Part shown: piece by piece, positions 47,779-59,274 of the stretch
How the letters are laid out: each line of letters starts with the position of its first letter
Numbering within the stretch: the first letter of the stretch is position 1
Source of the DNA: Trifolium pratense
Taxonomy: Eukaryota > Streptophyta > Magnoliopsida > Fabales > Fabaceae
Length of the DNA stretch: 64,000 nucleotides
Assembly (NCBI RefSeq): GCF_020283565.1
Contig: NC_060062.1
Coordinates: 25,604,251 to 25,668,250 of the forward strand
Reading direction: 5' to 3'
Notes under the pieces: generated by a model
The model's database searches: none
Seen by the model: the letters and a program-made list of their open reading frames with translations, nothing else
What the model was told of the DNA's origin: nothing
Made by a program: the position numbers and the translations under genes

Positions 47779-48224
47779 TAATAATAGTTTCTGGAGGTGC
47801 AACTTCTGTTTAATTTGCGGAGTAGGAAATTCTTCGGAGCACACAACTCCTATTTTAATAAACATCACAAGACACTTTTTATGTTGTTTTCCAATGTACA
47901 GAAAATGATATAATTACAAGAATTTTGCTAACATTTGTCCTTAGAATATTTATTAAGAAATAAAAAATGTTACTTTAAAAATTTAGTTTAGATAAAATAC
48001 TTCATAAATGATATGATTTGATTTTTTTTTTTTGAATTGAAGAGATTGTAGTCCAACAGAAGAGATTTTTTTTTTTGATTTTTTTTTTGAATATTTGGAA
48101 ACAAAAGTAGAGAAGAAACGTCATAAAAGACCTCATTTTTGTATTGGAGCTTTGATATTTTACTAGATATATGCAGCTTTGAGATTTTATTAGATATATA
48201 AAGAGAAGTTTTGTGCACCACTAG
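47779..48224 (-). pseudogene. LRR receptor kinase relic keeping only both ends
   Basis: 47779-47916 matches the last coding part of exon 2 (AACTTCTGTTTAATTT and GTAGGAAATTCTTC words as at 14342-14475), with small deletions. 48090-48136 matches the first codons (complement of the start ATG at 48136), and the sequence to 48224 matches the leader and TATA-like box of the 2913-4343 copy. The about 3 kb between is gone, replaced by 170 bp of AT-rich DNA. Orientation and order are as in intact genes, so this is a deleted cluster member. Confidence 0.75.
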
Positions 48225-48615
48225 ATTTTATCAAACTCTGAAGCAACACAACCTCTCAATCTTGCAACCTCTGAAGATTGATATAAGTTCTGAAGCATAT
48301 GAAGCTCTGAAACTCTGTTTTGGTTCTGATGCACGTTTTTGTTTTCTTAGCTTTTTAGAGGTAATTAGCTAGTTTCTTTTGTACGGCTTTAATTCAGTTA
48401 TTTTTGTTTGTCCTAGGTAGTTAGACAGTTATTTTTAGTTGAAGTAACAAACTTATATATAAAACAAATAAGGCCCTTTGTGAAAGAATAAGATTTTTAC
48501 TTTTCCTTTATTCAATTTCTGCTTAGTTTTCAATAAGTCGTTTTCTCTCAGATTTTTCATTCTTCATTCATCTTTCATTTTTCTGTGCTCTTTGTTTTAG
48601 GTTAATTCCCCAACA
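48225..48615 (+). repeat. LTR-like segment, probably a partial solo LTR
   Basis: It has a TATATATAAAAC box near 48454, a following CT-rich leader-like stretch with TTCAATAAGTCG, and an end at TTCCCCAACA. It directly abuts the receptor relic's leader. The start of the LTR is not evident, so the assignment rests on layout and the CA end. Confidence 0.35.
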
Positions 48616-49073
48616 TAACTATCATCACACAAAAATAAAAAGAAGACGTTAATTTATTTCAAGAATAAAAAATATATTTTGACAACTAATAATACTTTAT
48701 AGTGCATAATTTATAGGAGGTATACGTACGGGATAATATATCCTGAAGCTAACTTTAGCCCAATGTACAAGTTGGGGAGTCGTAGGGGCCATGTGTTGTT
48801 GGGTTGACCGGTTGACTGACATGGAATGACTTGACTTTAAAAATTAGACGTTTCATTGAATTTGAAAGTGATTATTTGAAAGTCACTCATTTTTGTTTCT
48901 TTATCAAAGTTGATTAAGGCTTTAGGAAGTTTAGAGGAGAAAATAGGACTTTAGAATTTTATCAAAAGTAAAAGAAGAAGAAGAGGGCTTTAGAAAATAA
49001 TGAAAGAGATAAAGAGAAACAGAAATAAGGATACTTATTTTTAGTGGGGGAATTTATTTTTCATACTATAAAG
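48616..49073. repeat. Paralogous spacer
   Basis: 48616-48690 resembles 36555-36630 upstream of gene E (TAACTATCATCACACAAAAA), and 48745-49073 resembles 43622-44234. The relic and gene E therefore share upstream ancestry. No gene. Confidence 0.55.
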
Positions 49074-49086
49074 TTCATATAATATT

Positions 49087-49219
49087 GTCCCTGTGAGCTT
49101 AGCTCAGTTGGTAGAGACATTGCATTATATATGCAAGGGGCCGGGGTTTGAATCGCGATCATCCCACTTATCCACCTTAAAGATGGAATTTCTAGGCACT
49201 AGGCTACTTGACAAAAAAA
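49087..49219 (+). mobile_element. tRNA-derived SINE, family 1
   Basis: It has A box TTAGCTCAGTTGG, B box GGGTTTGAATCG, a body ending CTAGGCTACTTGAC and an A7 tail. TTCATATAATATT flanks it at 49074-49086 and 49220-49232. The paralogous spacer has the same 13-mer once, at 44235-44247, with no SINE. Confidence 0.88.
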
Positions 49220-49433
49220 TTCATATAATATTAAGGAACTCAAAATATAAAAATTGGTGGAATATTTTGGAGGATCTATAAAGATTCTTGAAATCCTTTT
49301 TACAACGAAATACTCTCAAAATTAAATTAATTACTATAAAATTTCACTCTTCATTCTCTACAAAAAGATACTCTCAAATAAGGATGGCAATAGGGTGGGG
49401 CGGGGACGATTTTGCCCTCCCCAAGAAAATTCT

Positions 49434-50640
49434 CACTACAAGAATTCGGCGGACTAAAAAGCCCATGCAAATTAAAGGGGGGAAAATCTGAATTTTTGGT
49501 AGCATTTCCGGCGGACTTTGTAAATTTGCGGTGGCTATTTTACATTTGCGGCGGACTTTGTAAATTTTCAGCGGAAAAAGCAGTATTTCCGGCGGAAAGC
49601 AGCATTTAGTAAGGAAATTGTCCCACGCAAATTCCAGTCTAGGTTGTGATATCGTTGGCGGCGGAAATTATGCTCACGCAAATGACACAGCGGTAAAATT
49701 CAAAATTCAATTTTTTTCTTCTATATAAACAATCTCTTTTCATTCTTCTTACAACTTTCACATCTCAATTTTTTCTTCTCACTACAATCATCATATCTCA
49801 TTTCTCTCTACAAATTTCTTACGAAAATTTTTTCTAAACAATCTCCTTTCAATGTTCATACAACTTTCACATCTCAATTTGTTCTTCTCTCTAGAATTAC
49901 CATATCTCCCTTCCCTCTACAAATTCCTTACTAAATTAAAATGCAAAAATAAATTGTCTCACTAATTTTAAAATAAAAACTGAAAAGTTTAACAAAAATT
50001 CCTTACTAAATTAAAATGCAAAAATAAATTGTCTCACTAATTTTAAAATAAAAATTGAAAAGTTTATAAAAAATTCCTTACTAAATTAAAATGCAAAAAT
50101 AAATTGTCTCACTAATTTTAAAATAAAAATTGAAAAGTTTATAAAAAATTCCTTACTAAATTAAAATGCAAAAATAAATTGTCTCACTAATTTTAAAATA
50201 AAAACTGAAAAGTTTAACAATAATTCCTTACTAAATTAAAATGCAAAAATAAATTGTCTCACTAATTTTAAAATAAAAATTGAAAAGTTTATCAAAAATT
50301 CCTTACTAAATTAAAATGCAAAAATAAATTGTCTCACTAATTTTAAAATAAAAATTGAAAAGTTTAACAAAAATTCCTAACTAAATTAAAGTGCAAAAAT
50401 AAATTGTCTCACTAATTTTAAAATAAAAATTGAAAAGTTTAGCAAAAAAAAATATATTTTTTTTAAAACAAAAAATCCGTATTTCTTAAAAATGCATTTT
50501 TTTTAAAAGAAAATGCATTTTGCGGCGGCTTTTGGCCCACACAAACGTACTAACTGTGTCTTTTCCGGCGGAAAATGTCCGCCACAAACGTTTCCTACCA
50601 AGTTTTTTGGCCGCCACAAATCCCTGTTTTTCTTGTAGTC
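49434..50640. mobile_element. CACTA-like element with internal 75-bp array
   Basis: The left end is CACTACAAGAATTCGGCGG. The right end reads CTGTTTTTCTTGTAGTC, where TAGTG is expected, so the last base is changed or the border is eroded. GGCGGA words at the left and CCGCCACAAA words at the right form subterminal arrays. Target duplication is unclear. No transposase. Confidence 0.65.
49923..50447. repeat. Seven tandem 75-bp repeats
   Basis: ATTCCTTACTAAATTAAAAT starts at 49923, 49998, 50073, 50148, 50223, 50298 and 50373, exactly 75 bp apart, with few mismatches. It lies within the CACTA-like element. It is AT-rich and non-coding; homogeneity implies recent expansion. Confidence 0.92.
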
Positions 50641-51166
50641 GATCTATCTTAAAATTTGTGCATTCAACACATTAATTTTATCTTTTATTTCATTTTTCTG
50701 GTATGTTTAACAAGTGTTGGAGGGCACTGTTTAACATGACCCATTAATTAACTTGACAAAAAAAAAAAGTAATTATACCATTAAAATGAGCTCAACTAAT
50801 TTTACCATCACACTTTTAATGAGAATGAGAAAGTATTGTACATTTATTTTTATTTTCAATAACAATAAAATATCACATTATTTTATTTTTAAATTTTTTA
50901 TATTAAAATAATAAAAATATGTTTCAAAAGCTTTCTTGAACCAAAGTTCCCACACAATCCCTTACATAGCTAATGACATTTCAAAACATTACCATATGTA
51001 TAATATAATACCAGCATATAAGTTCTTATTCCACTAATTACATATATAGGAACCGAAATGGGAAATAACCGAATAAAATGAAAACACACATGAGGAATAC
51101 AAAACTTGTCAATGATACAAGTAAGTGAACACCATTATTTTCTTATCATATTAGTAATAGTGCTAA
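50641..51166. other. Downstream flank of gene F
   Basis: AT-rich, sharing words with the flank below gene E (CACACAATC-CTT, ACATATATA, GTGAACACCATTA). No separate gene. Confidence 0.5.
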
Positions 51167-54100
51167 TTAGCAGGACAACTTCTGTTTAATAGCAAGCAAC
51201 TTCACTATAACATCTTTTATGAGCATTCTTTGAGAAGGAAATTCTTCAGAACATGCAACTCCTATTTCAGCAAACATCATTAGACATTGTTTAGTGTTGT
51301 TTTCCACAACCCGTGTCTGATCTTCGGCAAATGGAATAAGCAAACATGAATCCACTATGTCAAGAATGTCTTCTGAAATTTTTATCTTGCAGAATTTGTG
51401 TAGACATAGATTCTCATAAAACATGTTATTTGTTGGCCTCTTTCTGGTGAGCATTTCCAAAAGCAGAATCCCATAGCTGTAGATATCTCCCTCCGGTGAT
51501 ACTGGACCACCTGCTCCATACTCTTTTCAAACAACGAATAAAAACTATTCAGGCAAAAATGTACAATAAAATTCTATCGCATATCAATCCTAAAAATACT
51601 TTTTTCTGTAGAATAAATTTTAATGAGACAATTATCATAGTGAGGCTAAAATAATATAGCTTCTTAGCTAAATAGAGATATGAAAATGAATTAATTCACT
51701 GCGAATATTATACTACAAAGGATGTGTTTTTCAATCATACTCTCAAATTTTTTGTCACATACTGACTAGAATATTCAACCTCGAATATACATGAATATAG
51801 AAAGAACTTACCAGGAGGAACATATCCTATAGTTCCCTTAATTACTGTGGAGGAACTAACTTGATCATTAGTTGAATGTCCTATCCCTCCATGAATGAGC
51901 CTAGCTAAGCCAAAGTCTCCCAAGTGGGCTACAAAGTCATCATCAAGAAGAACATTGCTTGGCTTAACATCACAGTGAACTACAGTTTGCTCTGTGTCAT
52001 TGTGAAGATAATCCAAAGCATGAGCTACATCAATAGCAATGTCTACCCTTTGTGTGAAGCTGAGATTATGATTACCAGACGCTTCACTATCGTACAACCA
52101 CTTTTCTAGACTCCCATTAGACATGAACTCGAAAACTATAGCTTTGAAGTCTTCACCATTATAATCAACACTTGAACAACAAGTTAGGACCTTGACAAGA
52201 TTCCGGTGCTTCATATTTGCTAGAGCTTTGCATTCTGCCATGAAACTCTTTTCTGCTCCACGTGTTTGAAGATTCAACACCTTTACAACAATAGGTCTTT
52301 CAAAGTGGAGAAGTGATCCTTTGTAAACAGATCCAAAGCTTCCTGCTCCTACCAAGTTAGATGAAGAAAAACCATTGGTTGCTTCATGTAATTCACCATA
52401 AGTAACCCTCAAGTTCCCGTTTTGCAAAGATGGTGAAGAAGGTAACCTTTTGGTTTTTCTCAAAAGGAAATGGACAGTTATAAAAGCTATGAAAGAGAAC
52501 AAAATCCAACCAATTACACTAACGAGGATAAGTTTCTTTTTGAGAGATTTTTTGTGTTTCTTGGAAGGCACCCTAAAACATTTAGGAAGCTTCATTTGAG
52601 GTATCCCTCCACAAAGATTCTTATTTCCAGTTAGTGAAATTGTTGTGAGATTCCTAAAGACACCTCCTAAGGGAACCTCACCATAGAGATTGTTAAATGA
52701 TAAGTCCAACTTATTCAAAAATGTTAGATTTTCTAGTTCAAATGGGATTATGCTTGAGAAATTATTGCTAGAAAGGTCTAGGATTTCAAGTGATCTTAAA
52801 GAGGAGCCCAAGAACAAAGGTATAGTTCCATGGAAGAAGTTTCCACCCAACACAAGTTGTGTCAAATCTATGCAAGAAGCTAAATCCTTAGGAATTTCAC
52901 CAGACAATTTATTTAAGCTTAGATACAATTGCGAAATATGTTTCAAGTTACCAAACTCTGAAGGAATAGGGCCGGTGAAGGAGTTGTTGGACAAGCCAAG
53001 ATAAATTAAACCATCTAGATAGCCAAATGTTTGATCGGGAATATGACCACTCAATTTGTTACTAGAGAAACTTAACTTCTGCATTTGGGTGCAATTTCTT
53101 AATGAAATTGGAATGCTTCCTTCCAATTTGTTTCTAGATAGATCTAGTTCGGATAACATAGTAAGATTACCAATGACTATAGGGATGTTACTGGAAAATT
53201 TGTTATCATGAAAGCCCAATGATCCTATATCCTTAAGCTTTCCTATTGAATCTGGAATTGTTCCCTCTAGGAAATTGTGTCCAATTTCTAAGTCAGTTAA
53301 ACCAATTAGTTGTCCAATTCTTTCTGGTATCACTCCATGTATTTGATTATATTCCATATGAAGCAAACCGAGATGGGTGGAAAAGTTTCCTATAAGGTTT
53401 GGCAACACACCACCAAATCTATTGCGATAAATATATATCGCAGACAATTGAGTACAGTTGGTTAACGATGAAAGAAAATCTAAATCATGAGCTCCTCCAC
53501 TCCCAAAATTATTACCTCCGATATTAAACCATTCAAGTTTATTTAATTGACCCAAAGTAAGAGGTATTGACCCAACAAAAGTATTGTGTGGTATATCCAA
53601 CACTTGTAGTTCAGTGAGGTTTAATAATGAAGACGGAAAAGTTCCACTTATTTGGTTCGTTCCAATATAGAATTCTTTAAGATTGGGAAAAGCAAGATGC
53701 ATATTTGATGGAAGACTACCAGATAACTTGTTTCCCCCAATATCCAAAACTTGAATATTTGATAGGTTGTAAAGAGAATGAGGGATTTCACCTGTCAAAT
53801 TATTTGAACGTAGAAGTAGTATTTTTAAACCTGCCAACATGCCCAAAGAATAAGGTATGCTTCCTTTCAAGTGATTTTCTGCAAATGATAATTTTTGGAG
53901 TGATGAAACATTTCCTACCGAAGGTGGAATAGTACCAACTAGATTATTGGCAGCAAGATTCAACAGAGTAAGTTGCATCATTGAGTCAAACCATGTCGGG
54001 ATTCTTCCACTGAGTCGGTTGCTGCGCAAAAGAATTGCCTTGATATTCGTGCAATTTGTGAGCTCCATAGGAACCTCACCATGAAGATTGTTGATGTTTA

Positions 54101-54488
54101 AGTTAAGAACTTGCAATCGCTTTAAACGACCAACTTGACTTGGAATTTCACCATACAAGTTAACATTTGTAAGTTGTAGCATTCTCAGAAATGTTAGATT
54201 TCCCACGGATGGTCCAAGAGTACCACCCAATGTTTGATTTTCCAAATGCAAGGCAACGACTCTCATATGACGACGACCACATGTAATACCCTGCCATTCA
54301 CAGAAATGTAGAGACTCATTCCATGATGGAAGAGAATCCGGCGCACCATTTGTAAGCTTTTCTTTCAATGCAAGCAAAGCAAGCTTATCAGTCTTTGAAC
54401 TCAAAGCAAGAGCAACTGTTGCAAATGGCATGCAATACACCAATATTTGGAAACCAAAGTAGAGAAGAAACGTCATAAAAGACCTCAT
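51167..54488 (-). CDS. LRR receptor-like kinase XII, complete (gene F)
   Basis: Exons 54488-51812 and 51522-51167 flank a 289-bp intron, giving 1010 residues. The signal peptide and ectodomain are closest to the truncated gene at 2913-4343 and to gene D. The kinase (GAGSFGSVYKG, VVK lysine near 736, HCDVKPSN near 839, DFG near 858) and exon 2 are closest to gene E; the last 70 or so residues are the same as in gene E. This makes it a probable mosaic. Non-RD kinase; plasma-membrane immune receptor role inferred. No damage seen. Confidence 0.92.
51523..51811 (-). other. Intron of gene F
   Basis: 289 bp, G|GTAAGT donor and GAAAAG|AGTATGG acceptor; strongly related to the gene E intron. Confidence 0.85.
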
Positions 54489-54544
54489 TTTCTATTGGAG
54501 CTTTGATATTTTACTAGAAATATGCAGCTTTGAGTTTTTATTAG

Positions 54545-54554
54545 ATATATAAAG
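54545..54554 (-). promoter_or_regulatory. TATA-like box of gene F
   Basis: ATATATAAAG lies 57-66 bp before the ATG at 54488. A duplicated TTAGATATATAAAG segment follows about 48 bp further upstream. Confidence 0.4.
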
Positions 54555-54660
54555 ATTAGTTTATTTTACTAGATTAGTTTATTTTTATTAGATATATAAA
54601 GTACTTGCTCACCCTATCAAAAATGTAGACTCGAATATGACAAGTGAAACCCTCATGGCT

Positions 54661-54696
54661 AATTCCACTAACGCGGAGAGCACACCATCATTGACT
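54661..54696 (-). promoter_or_regulatory. Conserved upstream block with W-box core
   Basis: GGAGAGCACACCATCATTGACT, and a second TTGACT shortly after (near 54702), 173-220 bp before the start. Confidence 0.4.
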
Positions 54697-54989
54697 CACA
54701 AATTGACTACCTAAGATGCAGAAAAGAGTTATACTAGTAGAAATGAAATATACATAATTGTTCACAAATTTTAACTCAACCGACGAAAATACTGAAATTG
54801 TTGGATCGGATAACCTGAATTCGAACTTCAGTTTTCCATTTGTATTTGTGAATTTCCAATAACTTGTCATTTATTAGAATGGTATTATTTAGTCAAAAAA
54901 ATAAAATAGAAATTGTATTATTTATTTACTTCAAAAAAATAAGGAAGTTGGATCTTCTCAATAAGTAATTACATCAGTTTCTTCCAAGA

Positions 54990-55999
54990 TTACTATCTCG
55001 AATGGTATATAGGTACTTATTAGGTACTATCATTGGAGCAAAACCCATTGAGTACCTAAGACCATCTCCAATGGTATAGTACCTATTAGGTACTCATGGT
55101 ACTTATTAGGTACTACCATTGGAGCACAACACATTTTAGTACTTAATAGGTACACATTTTAGTACTCTCTCTCTCTTCTTTTTATGGGACCCATTTTATT
55201 TAATATATTCAAAAAATAAAAAAATCACAACTTTTAAATTGGCATAAAAATTTAATGTCAACGTACCATATATAGACGTTGGTAGTCATTGTTTGTTTCT
55301 TTTTACCGTTGGAAAAAAAATAAATACTCCTATCATATAAATCAAAACCAAATTGAAGGATTCTACTCCTCTCAAAATTACCATTTTATTAATTATTTTA
55401 AATTATTTTTTAATTATGCAATTCTTAAAATTTGGTAATATTATTTTAAATTAAATTTCGAATTTTAATTATTTTTTCGAATTATAAAAAAAAATAGTCC
55501 ATACTAATTTTGTAACTTTATCATTAATTCAATCAATTTCTATTATAAAATAGATAATTAAATATATTGTAATGATGTGAAGTTATTGATGAGACCCATT
55601 TTAGAACTTTTTAAGAAATGCTCCATTGGAGGGGTTGAGTACCTATTGGGTACTATTATTAAAAAAATAATAAATTGGTGATGTGTCCATGTGGGACCAT
55701 TTAAGTACTAAAAAATGAAGTGCTCCATTGTGGATGCTCTAATAGGTACTACTTCTCAAATAGGTACCCTCTCTCTCCTCGTTATAATATATTTTTGTGT
55801 GACTTACTTATAAAAATGTAGTATTATTGATGAGATATAAAGTTATTAGTGGGACTCATTTAGAACTTTTTAAGAGGCGCTGGGTTGGAGGGATTGAGTA
55901 CTTACTAGGTACTATTATTAAAAAATAATAAATGAGTAATGTGTACACGTGTGACTCAATTAAGTACTCAAATTTAGGGAGCTCCATTCTGAATGCTCT
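54990..55999. mobile_element. PIF/Harbinger-like MITE, split by a second copy
   Basis: The outer copy has a decayed left end (ACTATCTCGAATGG, 54991-55004) and resumes at 55743 with TAGGTACTACTTCTC, ending GAATGCTCTG. Joining 54990-55056 to 55743-55999 gives a sequence co-linear with the element at 4876-5205. The outer target duplication is not clear. Confidence 0.7.
55060..55739. mobile_element. PIF/Harbinger-like MITE, inner copy
   Basis: It starts GACCATCTCCAATGG and ends CCATTGTGGATGCTC, with TAA at 55057-55059 and 55740-55742. At 680 bp it is twice the length of the 4876 copy, with additional AT-rich interior. It was inserted into an older member of its own family at a TAA within GTACCTAATAGG. 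Confidence 0.8.
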
Positions 56000-56128
56000 G
56001 AGAATATAATTTTCCATCCAAAAGTAGATTCCACTCAAAAAAAGAATATATTTTCCATGCAAAAGTAGATTCCACTCATGACAGGATCCAAATTCCATAA
56101 TCACACAATATACATGTGTAACTTTTCT

Positions 56129-56248
56129 ATCAAATCTTTTTAAGAAGTTTCTTACAAGTTACCCTGAAAGTTACTCCGTAATTTCTTTCAAATCTTTTTA
56201 AGAAGTTTCTTACAAATTGCCCCGCAAGTTGATCCGTGAAAACTTAAG
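56129..56248. repeat. 58-bp direct duplication
   Basis: CAAATCTTTTTAAGAAGTTT begins at 56131 and again at 56189, followed in both by CTTACAA-TT-CCC and ACTCCGT/GATCCGT. Two tandem units with some divergence. Confidence 0.8.
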
Positions 56249-56269
56249 GTACATGGGAATGGATTGAAC

Positions 56270-56510
56270 ATTTACTTGAATTTAAAAACTCTCACGGAAG
56301 ATAAAAACTCTGCTAAAGAGGGGTAGCGAAGATTGTGAGATACAACGCCGGGATTGTTTACTAAATACGTAGAAAAAAGGTCCGAGGTGTTACAAAAAAC
56401 ATTATTTACATCAAGTTGATGTAAATTCCACCTCTTGATAGAAGCAATGGGAAGCAACATTCTGTGGTGAGCTTGGCCCCTGGTGAGAAGGTGTTAAACA
56501 AATCCATCCT
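56270..56510 (-). pseudogene. Ty1/copia reverse transcriptase fragment
   Basis: The minus strand reads SPGAKLTTE, then in a shifted frame LLPIASIKRWNLHQLDVNNV. KLTT-R-LLAIASIKGWNLHQLDVNNAF is the familiar start of the copia reverse transcriptase. The catalytic part is absent, and the frame is broken. Confidence 0.7.
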
Positions 56511-56618
56511 TTAAAGAGAGGAAAAAGGATAGGGTTGAAGTGTATTTTAGATGGTGGAAAACGGAATGGAAAAGTATCATTTGCTTAATCTCCTTCATGT
56601 TTCGCTAGACACACGTGA

Positions 56619-57606
56619 AATTTTTTTTTTTCCTAACCCTACATTTATCCCTTTATCCCAACATATTTTAAAATATTTCTATTATATCTTTATCTTACTT
56701 TAGTATATTTTTTTATTTTTTACTACACCCCCTTCAAACACTCTTCCGGTTAAGCTTTTTCTTTTCCGGCATGTTAATTTTACCGGAATACTTTTTCAAA
56801 AGTGTTCCGGTGTGGAGAAAAATTTGGAATCGTTTTTATTTTTACCGGAACATTTTAAAAAGTGTTTCGGTTTGTATTAAAGTTCTGAGAGCAATTAACA
56901 CACAACAATAGTTCCAGTTGAAATTAGATGAATTTTCAACGAGATCAGAGAGCTTGTTTTGAAGAGAATCATCAGTAGCACTAACAACAATTAACAGTCT
57001 CATTTGATAAACAGTTTGTTATAAAAAAATCGAAAGCTCGACCACCAAGAACAGCTCCAACCATGGATTTTTCTTGTTCATCCCACAACATGCCGCTTTG
57101 TTGACCCCATCTCAAAAACAAAACTACCCAAGAATCAAAAATTGAATTTTGAACATACCCACTTTTTTTGCAATGATAAAAATGGTATCTTTGAAGAAAA
57201 TTTATGAAGAAAGGTGAACAAGAAACATTGAAAGGCTAAGGTGGTAAGAGAGGAACAAGACAAGAGAAGAAAGGAATAGTGAGTGATGAAATAGACATTG
57301 CGAAAGAGGAGATTAAGGAAATAGAAGGGTTCTGAAACACTTTAATACACACCTGAACACTTTTTTAAAGTGTTCTGGTAAATAAGAGAACGATTCCAAA
57401 TTTTTCTCCGGAATACTTTTAACATACCGGAAAAGAAAAAGTTTATCGGAACAGTGTTTGAAGGGGTGTAGTAAAATATATTAAAATAAGATAAGGATAT
57501 AATAGGAATATTTTAAAATATATTAAAGTAAGATAAGGATATAATAGGAATATTTTAAAATATGTTGGGATAAAGAGATAAATGTAGGGATAAAAAAAAA
57601 AAATTC
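56619..57606. mobile_element. Mutator-like MITE with long inverted repeats, probable
   Basis: Left CCTACATTTATCC-TTTATCC, then ACTACACCCCCTTCAAACAC, is mirrored at the right by GTGTTTGAAGGGGTGTAGT and GGGATAAA-AGATAAATGTAGG. Inverted repeats of roughly 200-280 bp are interrupted at the right by a duplicated AT-rich 55-bp unit (57475-57560). Flanks ACACACGTGA and ACACACATGA fit a 9-10 bp duplication with one change. The middle (56890-57330) is not recognised. Confidence 0.65.
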
Positions 57607-58470
57607 ACACACATGACTATAGCCATCAAAATGGGCTAATCCCTAAGGATAGCCCGCAACCGTGTTTAGCAAAATAAACCTCCAATAAATTAATTAAAAT
57701 AGAAACCAAATTAAGGAGAATGAATTCTCTCCATTAGAAATAAAATTGAGGAAACAATGTTTAGATAAAAACATGTGATAATATTTTAATTAAAAAAAAT
57801 TAAAGTAAAGTTGGTAAATGGTTAAGATGTAAAAATTAAAGAAAATTGAGGAAAAAAAATTGAGATGATCCTTTCTCCAAGTACAATAAGCAGGCGGTGG
57901 CCAAATAACAAACTCCATATCACAAAACAATTTTTTTAATTTTTTTTATGCGGTGGCTTTTTCTAATGTACCGATTCTTCATCCTTACAAATTCAAAGCT
58001 TTATTTTATACATAACCATCTACTACTATGATATTAAATACTAAACAGACTAAATTACTATTAAACTCAAAACCCAATTACCAATAAGGTTTTTTATGAT
58101 TTTGGTATTGTGTAATTTGGTGGATATATTTTTATGTTTATGCGGAGAAAATATATTGTTACATGGAGAATTACTTTCATGTTCTTTTTTTCTTTCTCAT
58201 ATATTATTCATAACTATATGGCTCTATACATAGAAACAAATTATATATTTAAATAACAAACTAATCCTATAAATTCTAAAGAATTCCTAAATATAAATCT
58301 TAAATCCTAATATCATCTTATTTTAAATATAAAACTAAAACATATTTAAATATAAAATTTCCAAAAAAATATTTAGGCATTATTCTCAACATTACAACCA
58401 AAAATCCAATTATATATTTTCATGTAGTCTAACAATTTCAAAATTGAATGACTACTCACAAGTCACAAAT
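57607..58470. other. AT-rich intergenic region
   Basis: No gene or element that I can support. Several poly(A)/(T) runs and short repeats only. Confidence 0.5.
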
Positions 58471-59250
58471 ACACTTAAGAAGTGAAACCGAACCTGATAG
58501 AGCACAAGAGTTTATGTGGATCAACACTGTTTAAAAAACATAGCAGTCGCCTATTGAGTATGCCTTGAAATCTCGGTTATAAGAAGTCAGGTTTTTTTGT
58601 AAGTTTTGGATCTGTAGACTCATGGGCGCACGACGCGCCTATGAGCAGGAACTCACTGCCTGCTGCGCCAGGCGCACTTCCATGGGAGCACGGCGCGCCT
58701 ATGAGCACGTATTCAATTTTGTTGGAGGACATTCTGACTTTGATTTGTTTTATTTTAAAAACAGATTTGTTACTAATGTTTAGGCATATATTTTGCTATA
58801 AATATGGAGTGTTTTATTCATAGAAAAATTGAGAAAGAGAGTAGGGATGTAGAGGCAAGGATTAGGTTTTGCCACCACACAAAGGCTAGAGTTTTAGAGA
58901 GGAAAAAAAGTTTTCTCTTGGTACAACTCTAGGGTAGGCGAACTATCTTTGTGGCACACTTTGGGAAACACTTATCAAATTGAGACTCTTGGCCACGGGA
59001 AGAGATTCGGGTTCTTGTAAAGTTACTTTTTTTTTATATAGTGGAATAGAGGGGATGCTCTCTCCCCCAGACTAAGTCATCGTTGGACCGAACTTGGTAA
59101 ACAAATTATCGTGTTCTTTCTTTTCCTTTCTCTTGTTTATCGGTGTTGTTATTATTATTGTTTATCCGCTTGTTTTGGTTGCCGTTCTATTGTTCCACAC
59201 ATCAAGTTCTTTTATTTGTGTGATTTATCGACGAATTCACAACATCACCT
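58471..59250 (+). repeat. LTR-like retrotransposon remnant
   Basis: It has GCGCGCCTATGAGCA motifs (58634 and 58693 areas), a CTATAAATATGG promoter-like box near 58796, and a downstream leader-like stretch with GACTAAGTCATCG and ACTTGGTAAACAAAT. This layout is typical of a plant copia LTR. Borders and any partner LTR were not found. Confidence 0.35.
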
Positions 59251-59274
59251 TTTGTATTGAGTGAGTTCCCTAGC

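Noticed and set aside
49087..49160. tRNA-like A and B boxes, possible tRNA gene
   Set aside because: There is no cloverleaf, and a poly(A) tail plus a 13-bp flanking duplication mark it as a SINE. The same reasoning applies to 11541-11672 and 12367-12595.
49923..50447. Regular repeats resembling a CRISPR array
   Set aside because: The units are contiguous without spacers, AT-rich and inside a plant transposon; the genome is eukaryotic.
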